The notes beneath the pieces are model-generated. The model was not told where the DNA came from and did not search any database. It worked only from the letters and a program-made list of their open reading frames with translations. From positions 594,207 to 658,206 of the forward strand of contig NZ_JACJUV010000008.1 in the NCBI RefSeq assembly GCF_014218805.1: DNA of 64,000 nt, given 5' to 3'. The stretch's first letter is position 1; every line of letters begins with the position of its first letter. Made by a program: the position numbers and the translations under genes. The stretch comes from Teredinibacter franksiae. Lineage in GTDB: Bacteria; Pseudomonadota; Gammaproteobacteria; Pseudomonadales; Cellvibrionaceae. Below, one piece after another: positions 25,433 to 33,862 of this stretch.

Positions 25433-26463
25433 AAGCCACACCCTACTACCACTCGGCTTTGGCATCCTGCGTCGCTCTGCGTCCTGCAGTCGTGTACCTC
25501 TCGCTGTGTACGCAGAGCCTTTCTCTGTGGCCTTGATGCGCTAACAGGCAAAGATGACGAATACCGCCGTCAATGGGTTGAAGACCGTATTCTATTTGTG
25601 GGGGAGGTTTTCTGCATTGACGTGTGTGCCTATGCGGTAATGAGCAACCACCACCATGGGTGCTACACATCAATATGGCTGAAGCCCAAAGCCTAAGGGA
25701 CCTAGAAGTATGCGAACGCTGGCACAAGCTTTACAAAGGCACCCTCTTAACTCAGAAATTTTTAAAGGGTGAACTAGTCGACGAAGCCTAGGTGCTCGCC
25801 GTCAAGGAAAAGCTCGACCAATGGCGCCTTGAATTAGCCAATATCAGCCGCTGGATGTGGGCCTTAAACGAGCCCATTGCCCGTATGGCAAACGCCGAAG
25901 ATCAATGTACAGGGCGCTTCTGGGCAGGTTTTTGCTCCTGCAAAACCTGCATTTCCAACATCCATGTTGGTCAGCGCCGGTTTAAATCACAAGCGTTGCT
26001 CGATGAAAAAGCCTTAGCCGCCTGTATGGCCTATGTGGATTTAAACCCCATTCGAGCCAAAATGGCAAAAACCCCAGAAAGCTCTGACCACACCTCAATA
26101 AAACGCCGTATTGATACCCTAGAAACAGATAACCCATAACCGTTAAAGCTCCCCGAATTTGTGGGTAACCCAAGAGAACCCATGCCCCAGGGCCTACCCT
26201 TTCATCTACAAGATTACGTGCAGCTTGTAGATATTACCGGCAGGGCTATTCGTGAAGACAAACGTGGCTTTATCGACAACAACTTACCTCCTATTCTTGA
26301 GCGCCTCAATATCTCCAGCCGCGAATGGCTTGTACTGACCACCCAGTTTGAATCCAAATTCAAAAGTTTGGTTGGCTGTAAGGAGAAGCTTATGCTTGCA
26401 ACAAAGGCATTAGGGCTGCAAAGAAGGCCGGCTTACGCCAATTGTGAAGCGATACTCCACTAA
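25399..26463 (+). pseudogene. Decayed Y1/HUH (RAYT-like) transposase
   Basis: Pieces in all three plus-strand frames correspond in order to the intact copy at 20499-21590. From a GTG at 25399 come [17 protein letters not shown], then (another frame) [73 protein letters not shown] and finally LPFHLQDYVQLVDITGR to 26463. Several frameshifts, stops and insertions separate them, so it is not functional. A foreign 51-bp insert sits at the catalytic GRFWEGRFKSQ block (see 25924-25970). The gene is on the opposite strand to the cassettes and marks a break in the integron array. Confidence 0.8.
25924..25970 (+). repeat. In-frame double hairpin inserted into the transposase remnant
   Basis: The intact homologue has GRFWEGRFKSQ without a gap; this copy has about 17 extra residues between GRFWAG and RFKSQ, still in frame. 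The extra bases form two adjacent hairpins: GCAGGTTTT/AAAACCTGC (25924-25950) and CCAACAT/ATGTTGG with a 2-base loop (25955-25970). Two neighbouring palindromes are the shape of a small REP- or palindromic-element insertion. Confidence 0.6.
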
Positions 26464-26634
26464 CACTCCCAACCGATATTAAGCCCCGCCTCACTTTCTT
26501 CTTTAGAAAGAATTAGTCTCGTTCAAAACTTGGCGAAACAAAACATATCGCGCCAAAACAATACTCGTAGCCAACCGAGAACAAAAACAACGAATTAACC
26601 GGAAACCCTCGAAACAAACTCGATCGCATTTTTC

Positions 26635-27384
26635 TTAGCGTGGCTGTCCAATATTCTCTGAATTCTCTATAGGGTCAAAGAACCAATATTTTTCATTGCT
26701 GCCACTCAAACTCTTAACCTCTTTGATTAGTCTCGAATAGTACTTATTTAAAGTACCCACTTTCCAAGCGTTGATGTACGCCCTTCCTTTGAGGGACTGA
26801 ACAAAAGGCTCGATCATGTCATCTTTACCTGCCCTTACCATCGACGCCTTGATTAGTGCCATCAAGTGGATGTGATTTTTAAATAATGCAGGAGAATCTG
26901 AAAACTCTTTGAGAATAGATGACTTACTATAATCGAACGACTCCACTAAATACTTGTGAGTAAATTCGTGCAATACCAAAGGAATATTGGCTGATATAGG
27001 GGATCGCATATTCTTTATTCTACCCATATGGCTTCTTATACTTACTACTAACGGGCTACTTCTAGACCCGTAACCACACACAGAAGTGTAAACCGTCAAC
27101 TCCCTTCGGGAGTACTCTCTACCAACAATGCTAATCAACGCCGAAAGTAACTCAGCGCCCTCTGTATCCCACTGCCCCTGCAATATGGGTGTGAGAGAGA
27201 TTGCTTCTTTCATGACATCTTCACGCGTAGAGCCACGCGCAGTCAAATCGGTAGCTAACCTCTTGCATTTAGAATCTGAAACAATACCATACTCAAATAC
27301 AAGCTTAGGAATTTCTACTTTAACCGCAGCCGCCTCGGTTGACACGAAAAATATTCCAAGCAACAAAAATGTATTCCGTGTCAT
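26635..27384 (-). CDS. Cassette-encoded secreted protein with an HExxH motif
   Basis: The start at 27384 (MTRNTFLLLGIFF) follows GGAG at a good distance. The frame extends upstream to 27444, but that would start inside the attC. The 249-residue product has a signal peptide ending around TEAAA and contains HEFTHKYLVESF near residue 160, a match to the zinc-metallopeptidase HExxH pattern with a nearby Glu. No family was recognised, and cassette proteins can carry such motifs by chance. The cassette begins at the core at 27418-27423. Its own attC is missing to the left, where the transposase remnant lies. Confidence 0.65.
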   Translation of the reverse strand: MTRNTFLLLGIFFVSTEAAAVKVEIPKLVFEYGIVSDSKCKRLATDLTARGSTREDVMKEAISLTPILQGQWDTEGAELLSALISIVGREYSRRELTVYTSVCGYGSRSSPLVVSIRSHMGRIKNMRSPISANIPLVLHEFTHKYLVESFDYSKSSILKEFSDSPALFKNHIHLMALIKASMVRAGKDDMIEPFVQSLKGRAYINAWKVGTLNKYYSRLIKEVKSLSGSNEKYWFFDPIENSENIGQPR

Positions 27385-27417
27385 AAATATTTGCTCCAAT
27401 CGACCTAACCGGTGATT

Positions 27418-27535
27418 CATAACGCTCGGCTCACCTGCGGCCAAGCCGGAGTGGTTTTTGTGTTAAAGTGTAGCGAAGCGCAACCACAAAAACCGCTTAG
27501 GTTTGGACGGGTCTGGTTTACACACTTGTTATGTG
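27418..27535 (-). repeat. attC site of the 27529-27813 cassette
   Basis: The plus-strand ends are CATAAC (27418-27423) and GTTATGTG (27528-27535). The centre is a long hairpin with arms TGGTTTTTGTG and CACAAAAACC. The distal core CACATAAC complements the cassette's first bases TTATGTG at 27849. The ORF stop codon falls within the distal core, as is common in compact cassettes. Confidence 0.8.
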
Positions 27536-27813
27536 CCGCTCTTATTTGACATATATTTGTTTATTAACACTGCTAACCCAAATAAAATTATACTCACAAA
27601 CAAATAAACGAAACCGAACTTTGTTGGATCCGAACCATCTGTTGATACTACTTTATAGAATTGATGGCCGCCACCTTCGGATTCCCCCCCTCCAAAACTT
27701 ATCCCCTCCACTGGAAGGAAATCACTCCCGAAAGCCAACAGAGCTAGAACCATAAATATGGCCGCAATAATTTTAAGCATTACGCTTAGTGCTCTCATTT
27801 TAATACATTCCAT
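27529..27813 (-). CDS. Cassette-encoded small membrane protein
   Basis: The product is 94 residues from 27813; an alternative ATG at 27798 gives 89. Two hydrophobic segments (about 8-27 and 67-86) flank a Gly-rich, probably extracytoplasmic loop with FGGGESEGGGH. No family was recognised. The ORF fills an intact cassette bounded by attC cores at 27850 and 27423. Confidence 0.7.
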   Translation of the reverse strand: MECIKMRALSVMLKIIAAIFMVLALLAFGSDFLPVEGISFGGGESEGGGHQFYKVVSTDGSDPTKFGFVYLFVSIILFGLAVLINKYMSNKSGT

Positions 27814-27844
27814 TACTCAATCTATTCGACTTATCACTCAGCCA

Positions 27845-27957
27845 CATAACGCCTGTGTATGAGGCATTTTTTATGTAGTGTAGTTTTGGGGTATAGTGGC
27901 GTAGCCACCCCAAAACGAAGCGAAGTAAAAAATGTCCTTATGACACACTTGTTAGCT
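27845..27957 (-). repeat. attC site of the first cassette
   Basis: The plus-strand ends are CATAAC (27845-27850) and GTTAGCTT (27951-27958). Arms TGAGGCATTTTTTA and TAAAAAATGTCCTTA pair closely, and GTTTTGGGG pairs with CCCCAAAAC in the centre. The distal core AAGCTAAC complements the first bases (TTAGCTT) of the first cassette at 29661, 1.7 kb away across the IS1380 element. This shows that both ends belong to one cassette. Confidence 0.85.
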
Positions 27958-28096
27958 TGACCCTGTGAATGCATAAACAGTAAGAAAACCCACGCCCAAC
28001 ACCTATAAATGGAGCTTGAAAGGCTGGTTTCGTGATGTATTCTGGATTTCACTCTGAGTGAGTTCCAGAGCACATAAAATCCATAAATAAATAAAA

Positions 28097-28161
28097 AAAC
28101 GGCTCAAGTTTTTGTTACTATTTTTTCACCACAAAAAAAAGAATAAAAACAAGAGCCGTTT
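28097..28161 (+). promoter_or_regulatory. Long inverted repeat occluding the transposase ribosome-binding site
   Basis: Arms AAACGGCTCAAGTTTTTGTT (28097-28116) and AATAAAAACAAGAGCCGTTT (28142-28161) pair over 20 bp with three mismatched positions and a 25-base loop. The second arm ends 4 bp before the transposase ATG, so in a transcript entering from outside the ribosome-binding site would be paired. Several IS elements limit transposase expression from read-through transcripts this way. A role here is inferred. Confidence 0.6.
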
Positions 28162-28165
28162 CGAT

Positions 28166-29533
28166 ATGAAGTATAGCAAGACCGAGATTAACAGTAAAAC
28201 CCACGCCGTCCCTGACGTCCGTTTTGACGACCAGAAACTCACGTCGTTTGGGGGTTTGGTCATATTTCAGTTGATGCTAAAATCGCTTAACTTAAAACAT
28301 CGCTTAAGGCAATGCTTAGAGCGCGGCCAACCGAATCAGACATACGGGCAAGCGACATTAGTTATACTCCTTATTGTCCATATCACCCTAGGTTATCGTA
28401 AGTTAAGTGATATAAAGTTCTACCAGCATGATCCTATAGTAAAACACCTGCATGGGCTCAACAGTCTGCCTAATGACTCAACGCTTAGCCGTCGACTGAA
28501 CGCCGTTACAGGTCAGCATATTGAAAAAGTCTCACTTTTATCTCAGCAATTGGTCGTGGATCGCTGCGTCGAAGAAAAATTATCTCGCATTACCCTGGAC
28601 TTTGATGGATCTGTAATATCAAGTAAACGCTACGCAGAAGGCACCGCCGTTGGGTACAACAAAAAACACAGGGGTGAGCGAAGCTACTATCCTTTATTCT
28701 GTACAATCGCACAAACAGGACAAGTCTTTGACGTATTACACCGCTCTGAAAATGTTCATGATTCAAATGGCGCCCATAAATTCATTCTTGCCAATATCCG
28801 TAGAATAAGGCATTTTATGCCCAAAATTGCGATTGAAGTGAGAATGGATAGCGCCTTCTTTAGCGATGAAATCATTAGCTTACTGAGTCAGCAGAAAGTT
28901 GAATTTACCATCAGCGTACCCTTTGAGCGGCACCTAAAGCTTAAAAACATTTTAGAGAAAGAAGAGGGTTGGTCCAAAATAGACAGTACGTATAGCACGA
29001 CGGAAATTGACTGGAAACCCAAATCCTGGTCTAAGTCATTTCGCATGATTGGCGTTCAAAGAAAAGTCTTTATTCAACACAAAGGTGTTGTTCAGCTCGA
29101 TCTATTTATACCCTATAAAACTGGGGTTGATTATACCGTCATTGTCACTAACGCCAAGAGAAGTGCTAAAAAGGTGATGGAATGTCATCAAGGGCGCGGT
29201 TCTCAGGAAGGTTTGTTTGCGGAATTAAAGTCGCAGGCTCAAATGGACTACATTCCCGTTAAAACAAAATTCGGAAATAATATGTATTTGCTTTGTGCCG
29301 TCATGGCACATAACCTGAATCGTGAGCTGCAAATGAAAACCCATGATAAATCGCGTAAGGCGAACGCAAAACGCGCGGCTTTCTGGGTATTCGAATCTTT
29401 GAGCCGAGTAAGAAATACCCTTTTTATTCACGCGGGAAGATTGATTCGCCCAAATGGCCAGTTAGTGCTGAGCATGAACTCAAATGACACACTAAAAAAT
29501 GATATGGATAAGTATTTCGCGTGCCTAAGTTAG
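28166..29533 (+). CDS. IS1380-family transposase
   Basis: The start at 28166 (MKYSKTEINSK) is chosen as the first ATG after the leader hairpin; the frame is open to 28112. The 455-residue DDE transposase has the IS1380 features: LTSFGGLVIFQLM near the N-terminus, TLDFDGSVISS (first Asp), HRGERSYYPLFC, VRMDSAFFS (second Asp) and GRGSQEGLFAELKSQ (Glu, in the Y/G-x-x-E type block). It appears complete. It reads away from the cassettes. Confidence 0.9.
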   Translation: MKYSKTEINSKTHAVPDVRFDDQKLTSFGGLVIFQLMLKSLNLKHRLRQCLERGQPNQTYGQATLVILLIVHITLGYRKLSDIKFYQHDPIVKHLHGLNSLPNDSTLSRRLNAVTGQHIEKVSLLSQQLVVDRCVEEKLSRITLDFDGSVISSKRYAEGTAVGYNKKHRGERSYYPLFCTIAQTGQVFDVLHRSENVHDSNGAHKFILANIRRIRHFMPKIAIEVRMDSAFFSDEIISLLSQQKVEFTISVPFERHLKLKNILEKEEGWSKIDSTYSTTEIDWKPKSWSKSFRMIGVQRKVFIQHKGVVQLDLFIPYKTGVDYTVIVTNAKRSAKKVMECHQGRGSQEGLFAELKSQAQMDYIPVKTKFGNNMYLLCAVMAHNLNRELQMKTHDKSRKANAKRAAFWVFESLSRVRNTLFIHAGRLIRPNGQLVLSMNSNDTLKNDMDKYFACLS

Positions 29534-29539
29534 CCAGAT

Positions 29540-29647
29540 TTATGCATAATTAGGGTTTAGTGACCCTCCGAAAGGAACTAAAGAAAAAGCTATTCCTATT
29601 AGCAGGATCACAGAAACGATAATTGATAGTAATTTTTTCCGATTCAT
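29540..29647 (-). pseudogene. First cassette ORF, truncated by the IS1380 element
   Basis: From ATG at 29647, 14 bp inside the cassette boundary, the frame gives MNRKKLLSIIVSVILLIG, a membrane anchor. At about residue 31 it enters the insertion sequence, which supplies NPNYA and a stop. Without the IS the frame would continue almost at once into the attC, so the native product was probably a small one-pass membrane protein. No family is assigned. Confidence 0.55.
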
Positions 29648-29656
29648 ACTCTTCAA

Positions 29657-29950
29657 GCTAACATTTGAATATACGTCACAACGACATATATTTCCTAATA
29701 GTACGTCAAGGTGATGTATATTCCTAGAATCCAACTCAAATCTTCGTTTAATTCCGCCAAATATGGCGAACTTCCCCCCTAAACCCAAATTCATTTGGTC
29801 AATAGCGGCTTTTGGGGCTGCTATTTCTTGCGGCAGCATTTGACTTATAACTCACTGAATTTCTTAGTATATTTTAAATAGTCAGAATCCAGTGATGCCT
29901 AATGTTAGTACACGCAAACAAAAAATAGTTGCAACTGCTAAAATGGGATT
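29657..29950 (-). other. Probable attI region
   Basis: The first cassette joins at the core GTTAGC (29657-29662). On the minus strand two TGACGTA repeats (29672-29678 and 29708-29714) lie 10-50 bp outside the core, the place where attI sites carry accessory integrase-binding repeats. The rest up to the integrase start should hold the divergent promoters for the integrase and cassettes. I could not fix a Pc promoter with confidence. Confidence 0.5.
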
Positions 29951-29970
29951 TACTGTATGTAAAAACAGCA
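29951..29970 (+). promoter_or_regulatory. LexA (SOS) box upstream of the integrase remnant
   Basis: TACTGTATGTAAAAACAGCA has the invariant CTGT-N8-ACAG core of the gammaproteobacterial LexA site, with TA before it as in the consensus. It ends 13 bp before the integrase ATG, overlapping where RNA polymerase would start. LexA control of integron integrases is established for several integrons, which fits this position exactly. Confidence 0.8.
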
Positions 29971-29983
29971 AAGGAGTTTGCAT

Positions 29984-30367
29984 ATGTTGGATGAAATTCG
30001 CGGCCCTTTGCCGCGCAAGCCAACTAAGCTAATGGACCAATTAAGGGCACCAATGCGCTCTCGGCAAATGGCGTATAAAACAGAAAAAACCTATTGCTAT
30101 TGGATTGTCGACTTTATTTATTACCACAAAAAGCAACACCCCAAATTTATGGGTGCGCGGGAAGTTGATGCTTATCTCAGCCATTTGGCTATTGACCGTA
30201 ACTGCTCGGTGAACACTCAGAAAACGGCGCTTAACTCTCTGGGATTTCTTTATACCAAATTCATGAGCGTAGATCTCAACAGCAAGATGAGACACCCACC
30301 CAAAATCCAGAAAACAGGCAAATCCCACTGCTGGATTAGCCCCGCAACCAACACCCCAAACATCTAA
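29984..30367 (+). pseudogene. intI: Integron integrase, N-terminal fragment only
   Basis: The start at 29984 has AAGGAG 7 bp upstream. About the first 115 of 127 codons match the N-terminal SAM-like core-binding domain of integron integrases: KLMDQLRAPMRSRQMAYKTEKTY, WIVDFIYYHKKQHP, REVDAYLSHLAIDR, SVNTQKTALNSLGFLYTKF and PPKIQKTGKS. After GKS the similarity ends and a stop follows within about 13 codons. The whole catalytic domain (R-H-R-Y residues, IntI-specific insert) is missing; mutS begins 143 bp later. The enzyme cannot recombine cassettes, so any mobility must come from an integrase elsewhere. Confidence 0.85.
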
Positions 30368-30510
30368 GCCACTCCCTCATACCAAGAGCACCCAATAGCT
30401 CCCCAAACACCCACCACAAATTCCCCGTGCAATTTCCCCAAAATTCATTACACTTTGCCCTCCTCCAGTTCAGCACCCCCTTAAAAACCCTTTAAAAACC
30501 AGACAGTTAC

Positions 30511-33135
30511 ATGACAACCAAAGCCAGTACTACCAGCGCACCACAACACACCCCGATGATGCAGCAATACTTCCGTATCAAGGCCGATCACCCCAATGAG
30601 ATGGTGTTCTACCGTATGGGTGATTTTTATGAGCTGTTTTTTGATGATGCCAAGAAAGCCGCGAAACTGCTGGATGTAACACTGACCGCACGCGGGAAGA
30701 GTAATGGTGAACCTATTCCCATGGCAGGCGTGCCTTACCACGCAGCGGAAAATTATCTGGCCAAGCTGGTTCGGCTTGGGGTTTCGGTGGCAATTTGTGA
30801 GCAGGTGGGCGACCCGGCTACCTCCAAAGGCCCGGTTGAGCGCAAAGTTATGCGCGTGGTCACACCCGGTACGGTAAGCGACGAAGCACTGCTAGATGAA
30901 CATCGCGATAACTGGTTAATGGCCATTAGCGGGCACGAACAGCGCTACGGTATTGCCTGCTTGGATATGGGTAGCGGTCGTTTTTTTGTCTTTGAGGTAA
31001 GCGGGGAAGAAGCCCTTATTGCTGAAGTGGAGCGCTTACGCCCAGCCGAAATACTGGCACAAGAAAGCCTGCTAATACCCGCAGGTATAAATAGTCGCGC
31101 GGGCTTTCGCAGCCGCGCCGAATGGGAATTTGATTTTGAAACGGGCGAGCGCCTGCTTACGCGGCATTTTGAAACAAAAGATCTACACGGTTTTGGCTGT
31201 GAAGGTTTAAATTTGGCGGTTGGCGCGGCCGGCTGCCTATTCGGGTATGCCAAGGAAACCCAGCGCACCGAGCTTGGTCATATTTCCAGCCTTACCATAG
31301 AGAACCCTGATGACAGCGTTACGCTGGATGCGGCCACGCGCCGTAATCTGGAAATTGACATCAACCTGACCGGCGGCGAAGACAACACGCTTTTCAGCGT
31401 TCTTAATACCAGTTCTACGGCGATGGGTGGCCGCTTGCTACGTCGCTGGCTTAATTCACCGCTACGCGACCAATCTATACTGGAAGCACGGCAATCGGCG
31501 ATTACGGCGCTGCTCAGTAATTACCTGTACGAATCGCTTCGACAGTCGCTCAAACATATTGGCGACCTTGAGCGCATTCTTGGGCGTATTGCCTTGCGCT
31601 CGGCTAGGCCTCGCGACCTTTCGCGGCTGCTCAGTTCTATTGCTCGCTACCCCGAAATTCAATCATTGCTGGCCAATGAAAACGCACCAAAAATTCGACA
31701 TTTAGCCGATCACATCAGCCAGTTTCCCCAGCTTGTTGAACTACTGGACAAGGCCCTCATAGAAAACCCGCCCGTGGTACTTCGTGATGGCGGCGTTATT
31801 GCCGAAGGTTTTGATAGCGAACTGGACGAACTGCGGAACATCAGCACTAACGCCGGCGACTTTTTGGTAAAGCTGGAAACCCAGGAGCGCGAGCGCACCG
31901 GGCTTAGTACGCTTAAGGTTGGCTACAACCGTGTGCATGGCTACTTTATTGAAATCAGCAAATTACAGTCCGATAAAGCCCCGGTAGAATATATTCGCCG
32001 GCAAACACTGAAAAATGCCGAGCGCTATATTACGCCAGAACTCAAAGAGTTTGAGGATAAGGCGCTGTCGGCCAAAAGCCGGGCATTAACCCGTGAAAAA
32101 GCCCTGTACGAAACATTAATAGACACCCTTAACGAACACTTACTGGCCCTGCAAAAATCGGCTGCTGCCGTTTCCGAACTGGATGTTCTGAGCACTTTCG
32201 CCGAGCGTGCCGACCGATTAAATTTTGTCTGCCCCGAATTTTCCAAGGAACAAGGTATTCACATTGAGCAGGGCCGCCACCCGGTGGTAGAGCAGGTACT
32301 CGATAACCCCTTTATCCCCAATAACCTCACGCTAGACAACCAACAACGTATGCTCATTATTACCGGCCCCAACATGGGCGGTAAATCCACCTATATGCGC
32401 CAGACCGCACTCATAGTGCTGCTCGCTCAGGTTGGCTGTTTTGTGCCTGCACACGCTTGTAAAATGGGGCTTGTAGACCGCATATTTACCCGTATAGGCT
32501 CTTCCGATGACCTTGCCGGTGGCCGCTCCACCTTTATGGTGGAAATGACCGAAACCGCCAACATTCTCAATAATGCCAGCGACAAAAGCTTGGTGTTAAT
32601 GGACGAAATTGGCCGTGGCACCAGCACCTACGATGGCCTCTCCCTTGCTTGGGCCTGCGTAGAGCACCTTGCGCAAAACCTACAGGCCTTTACGCTGTTT
32701 GCCACGCATTACTTTGAAATTACCGCACTGCCCGAACAGCTTCCCACAGTGAAAAATGTGCACCTGGACGCAACCGAGCACAACGACAACATTGTGTTTC
32801 TACACAACATTCAGAGTGGCCCCGCCAGCAAAAGCTTTGGGCTTCAGGTGGCCAAGCTTGCCGGTATACCGGCAGACGTTCTGGAAAATGCTAAAAACCA
32901 ACTTCACAGACTGGAAACGGGAGCGCCCACCGCAGCCCATACCCCACCGGCGACTATACCCACCGCTGCAATCACTAAGGCTCCGGCGGCTTCGACATCA
33001 CCTAGCCCACAGGCAGACCTGTTTGCTTTGCCGGAACCCAGTAAAAGCGACCAAGCGCTTAAAAAGCTTAATCCCGATGAATTAACCCCACGCCAAGCAT
33101 TGGAACTTATCTACAAACTAAAAGAACTTATGTAA
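30511..33135 (+). CDS. mutS: DNA mismatch repair protein MutS
   Basis: This 874-residue protein recognises base mismatches and starts methyl-directed repair with MutL. The N-terminal mismatch-binding domain has the conserved [11 protein letters not shown] (Phe and Glu contact the mispair). The ABC-type ATPase has [13 protein letters not shown] (Walker A, near residue 620), [14 protein letters not shown] (Walker B/signature) and ATHYFE. A Pro/Ala-rich linker leads to the C-terminal tetramerisation region. Length is normal. It follows the integrase remnant and precedes fdxA with a 93-bp gap, as in Pseudomonas. Confidence 0.97.
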   Translation: MTTKASTTSAPQHTPMMQQYFRIKADHPNEMVFYRMGDFYELFFDDAKKAAKLLDVTLTARGKSNGEPIPMAGVPYHAAENYLAKLVRLGVSVAICEQVGDPATSKGPVERKVMRVVTPGTVSDEALLDEHRDNWLMAISGHEQRYGIACLDMGSGRFFVFEVSGEEALIAEVERLRPAEILAQESLLIPAGINSRAGFRSRAEWEFDFETGERLLTRHFETKDLHGFGCEGLNLAVGAAGCLFGYAKETQRTELGHISSLTIENPDDSVTLDAATRRNLEIDINLTGGEDNTLFSVLNTSSTAMGGRLLRRWLNSPLRDQSILEARQSAITALLSNYLYESLRQSLKHIGDLERILGRIALRSARPRDLSRLLSSIARYPEIQSLLANENAPKIRHLADHISQFPQLVELLDKALIENPPVVLRDGGVIAEGFDSELDELRNISTNAGDFLVKLETQERERTGLSTLKVGYNRVHGYFIEISKLQSDKAPVEYIRRQTLKNAERYITPELKEFEDKALSAKSRALTREKALYETLIDTLNEHLLALQKSAAAVSELDVLSTFAERADRLNFVCPEFSKEQGIHIEQGRHPVVEQVLDNPFIPNNLTLDNQQRMLIITGPNMGGKSTYMRQTALIVLLAQVGCFVPAHACKMGLVDRIFTRIGSSDDLAGGRSTFMVEMTETANILNNASDKSLVLMDEIGRGTSTYDGLSLAWACVEHLAQNLQAFTLFATHYFEITALPEQLPTVKNVHLDATEHNDNIVFLHNIQSGPASKSFGLQVAKLAGIPADVLENAKNQLHRLETGAPTAAHTPPATIPTAAITKAPAASTSPSPQADLFALPEPSKSDQALKKLNPDELTPRQALELIYKLKELM

Positions 33136-33228
33136 TACGCACAATATGGGGCTGCACAAAGGCTAGGCGAGTGAGCACCTTCCTGTTAAAATGCCGCGCT
33201 TTTCAAGATCAGCCAGAGGTTACGCCCC

Positions 33229-33552
33229 ATGACATTCGTAGTTGGAGATAACTGCATTAAGTGCAAACACACCGATTGTGTTGAAGTGTGCCCGGTTGAC
33301 TGCTTTTACGAAGGTCCGAACTTTCTTGTGATTCACCCAGACGAGTGCATTGATTGCGCCCTGTGTGAACCAGAATGTCCGGTCGATGCGATTTTTTCTG
33401 AAGACGAATTACCGTCTGATCAGGAAGCCTTTCTTGAGCTTAATGCCGAATTGGCCGAAGTATGGCCTAATATCACCGAGAAGAAGGATGCCCCCGCCGA
33501 CTCTGAAGAATGGGATGGCGTAGAAGGTAAGCTTAAATACCTCGAACGCTAA
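33229..33552 (+). CDS. fdxA: 7Fe-type ferredoxin FdxA
   Basis: The 107-residue protein shows a [3Fe-4S] site ([14 protein letters not shown]) and a [4Fe-4S] site ([12 protein letters not shown]), as in the Azotobacter-type 7Fe ferredoxins encoded next to rpoS/mutS in pseudomonads. The rest is an acidic helical tail. It carries electrons in the cytoplasm; partners are not evident here. An AGAGGT ribosome-binding site precedes it, and a strong terminator follows. Confidence 0.95.
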   Translation: MTFVVGDNCIKCKHTDCVEVCPVDCFYEGPNFLVIHPDECIDCALCEPECPVDAIFSEDELPSDQEAFLELNAELAEVWPNITEKKDAPADSEEWDGVEGKLKYLER

Positions 33553-33576
33553 GGCATCAAACCTTTGCATGCAGAA

Positions 33577-33604
33577 TAAAAAAGCCGGCTCCCGGCTTTT
33601 TTTG
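33577..33604 (+). terminator. Rho-independent terminator after fdxA
   Basis: AAAAGCCGG and CCGGCTTTT pair over 9 bp around a 3-base loop, followed by a T run. It ends the mutS-fdxA transcript. Confidence 0.9.
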
Positions 33605-33648
33605 TGGCTGAAATTAATGACCTGCGCTGTGCATATATAACAGGCACA

Positions 33649-33674
33649 AAAAAACCGCCCGTTGGCGGTTTTTT
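33649..33674. terminator. Bidirectional terminator
   Basis: AAAAAACCGCC and GGCGGTTTTTT pair around a CGTT loop, with A and T runs on either side. It can serve the minus-strand PEP-CTERM-like gene (stop at 33698) and act as a second barrier for fdxA. Confidence 0.85.
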
Positions 33675-33697
33675 AATATTTGGTGCTATGTAATCTA

Positions 33698-33862
33698 TTA
33701 TTGTTTACTTCTACGGCGCGTTATCAGCAACCCCACTACTCCCAGTGCAATCAGTGCCAAAGACGATGTCTCTGGTACTTCAGCAACCATTGCGTTTGCG
33801 CTAGTTGCGAACGCGCTTAACAGTACTGCCACTATGGCTTTATCCATGTACTTCCCACTCAT
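33698..33862 (-). CDS. Minimal PEP-CTERM-like protein
   Basis: The 54-residue product starts at 33862 with GGAGAG 5 bp upstream. It consists almost wholly of sorting signals: a signal peptide (KAIVAVLLSAFATSANA), then four residues, then VPETSSLALIALGVVGLLITRRR. This last part has the order of a PEP-CTERM tail: Val-Pro-Glu, hydrophobic helix, Arg cluster. In known systems, exosortase cleaves at the PEP motif, so very little mature chain would remain. No exosortase is in the window. It may be the remnant of a longer substrate or a true micro-substrate. Confidence 0.7.
   Translation of the reverse strand: MSGKYMDKAIVAVLLSAFATSANAMVAEVPETSSLALIALGVVGLLITRRRSKQ

Larger units (their letters stand above)
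27960..29556 (+). mobile_element. IS1380-family insertion sequence inside the first cassette
   Basis: The ends share ACCCT followed four bases later by ATGCATAAA (left 27960-27977; inverted at the right, 29539-29556). The single transposase is intact. The left end lies 3 bp from the attC of the first cassette and the right end truncates that cassette's ORF. Flanking bases (GCTTG left, TTAGT right) do not form a clear target duplication. A decayed relative is at 60836-61062. Confidence 0.8.
23847..30367. mobile_element. Degenerate chromosomal integron (intI remnant, attI region, cassette array)
   Basis: A truncated integron integrase reads rightwards at 29984. To its left, divergent, lies an array in which open frames on the minus strand are each followed by an attC-like imperfect palindrome with CTAAC/GTTAG-type or CATAAC/GTTATG-type ends. 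The first five to seven bases of several cassettes are complementary to the distal core of their own attC (cassette starting TTAGCTT with AAGCTAAC, TTATGTG with CACATAAC, TTATGTT with AACATAA), which is the expected geometry of cassette insertion. The array has been invaded by an IS1380-family element and a RAYT-like transposase. The adjacent housekeeping gene is mutS. Confidence 0.85.
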
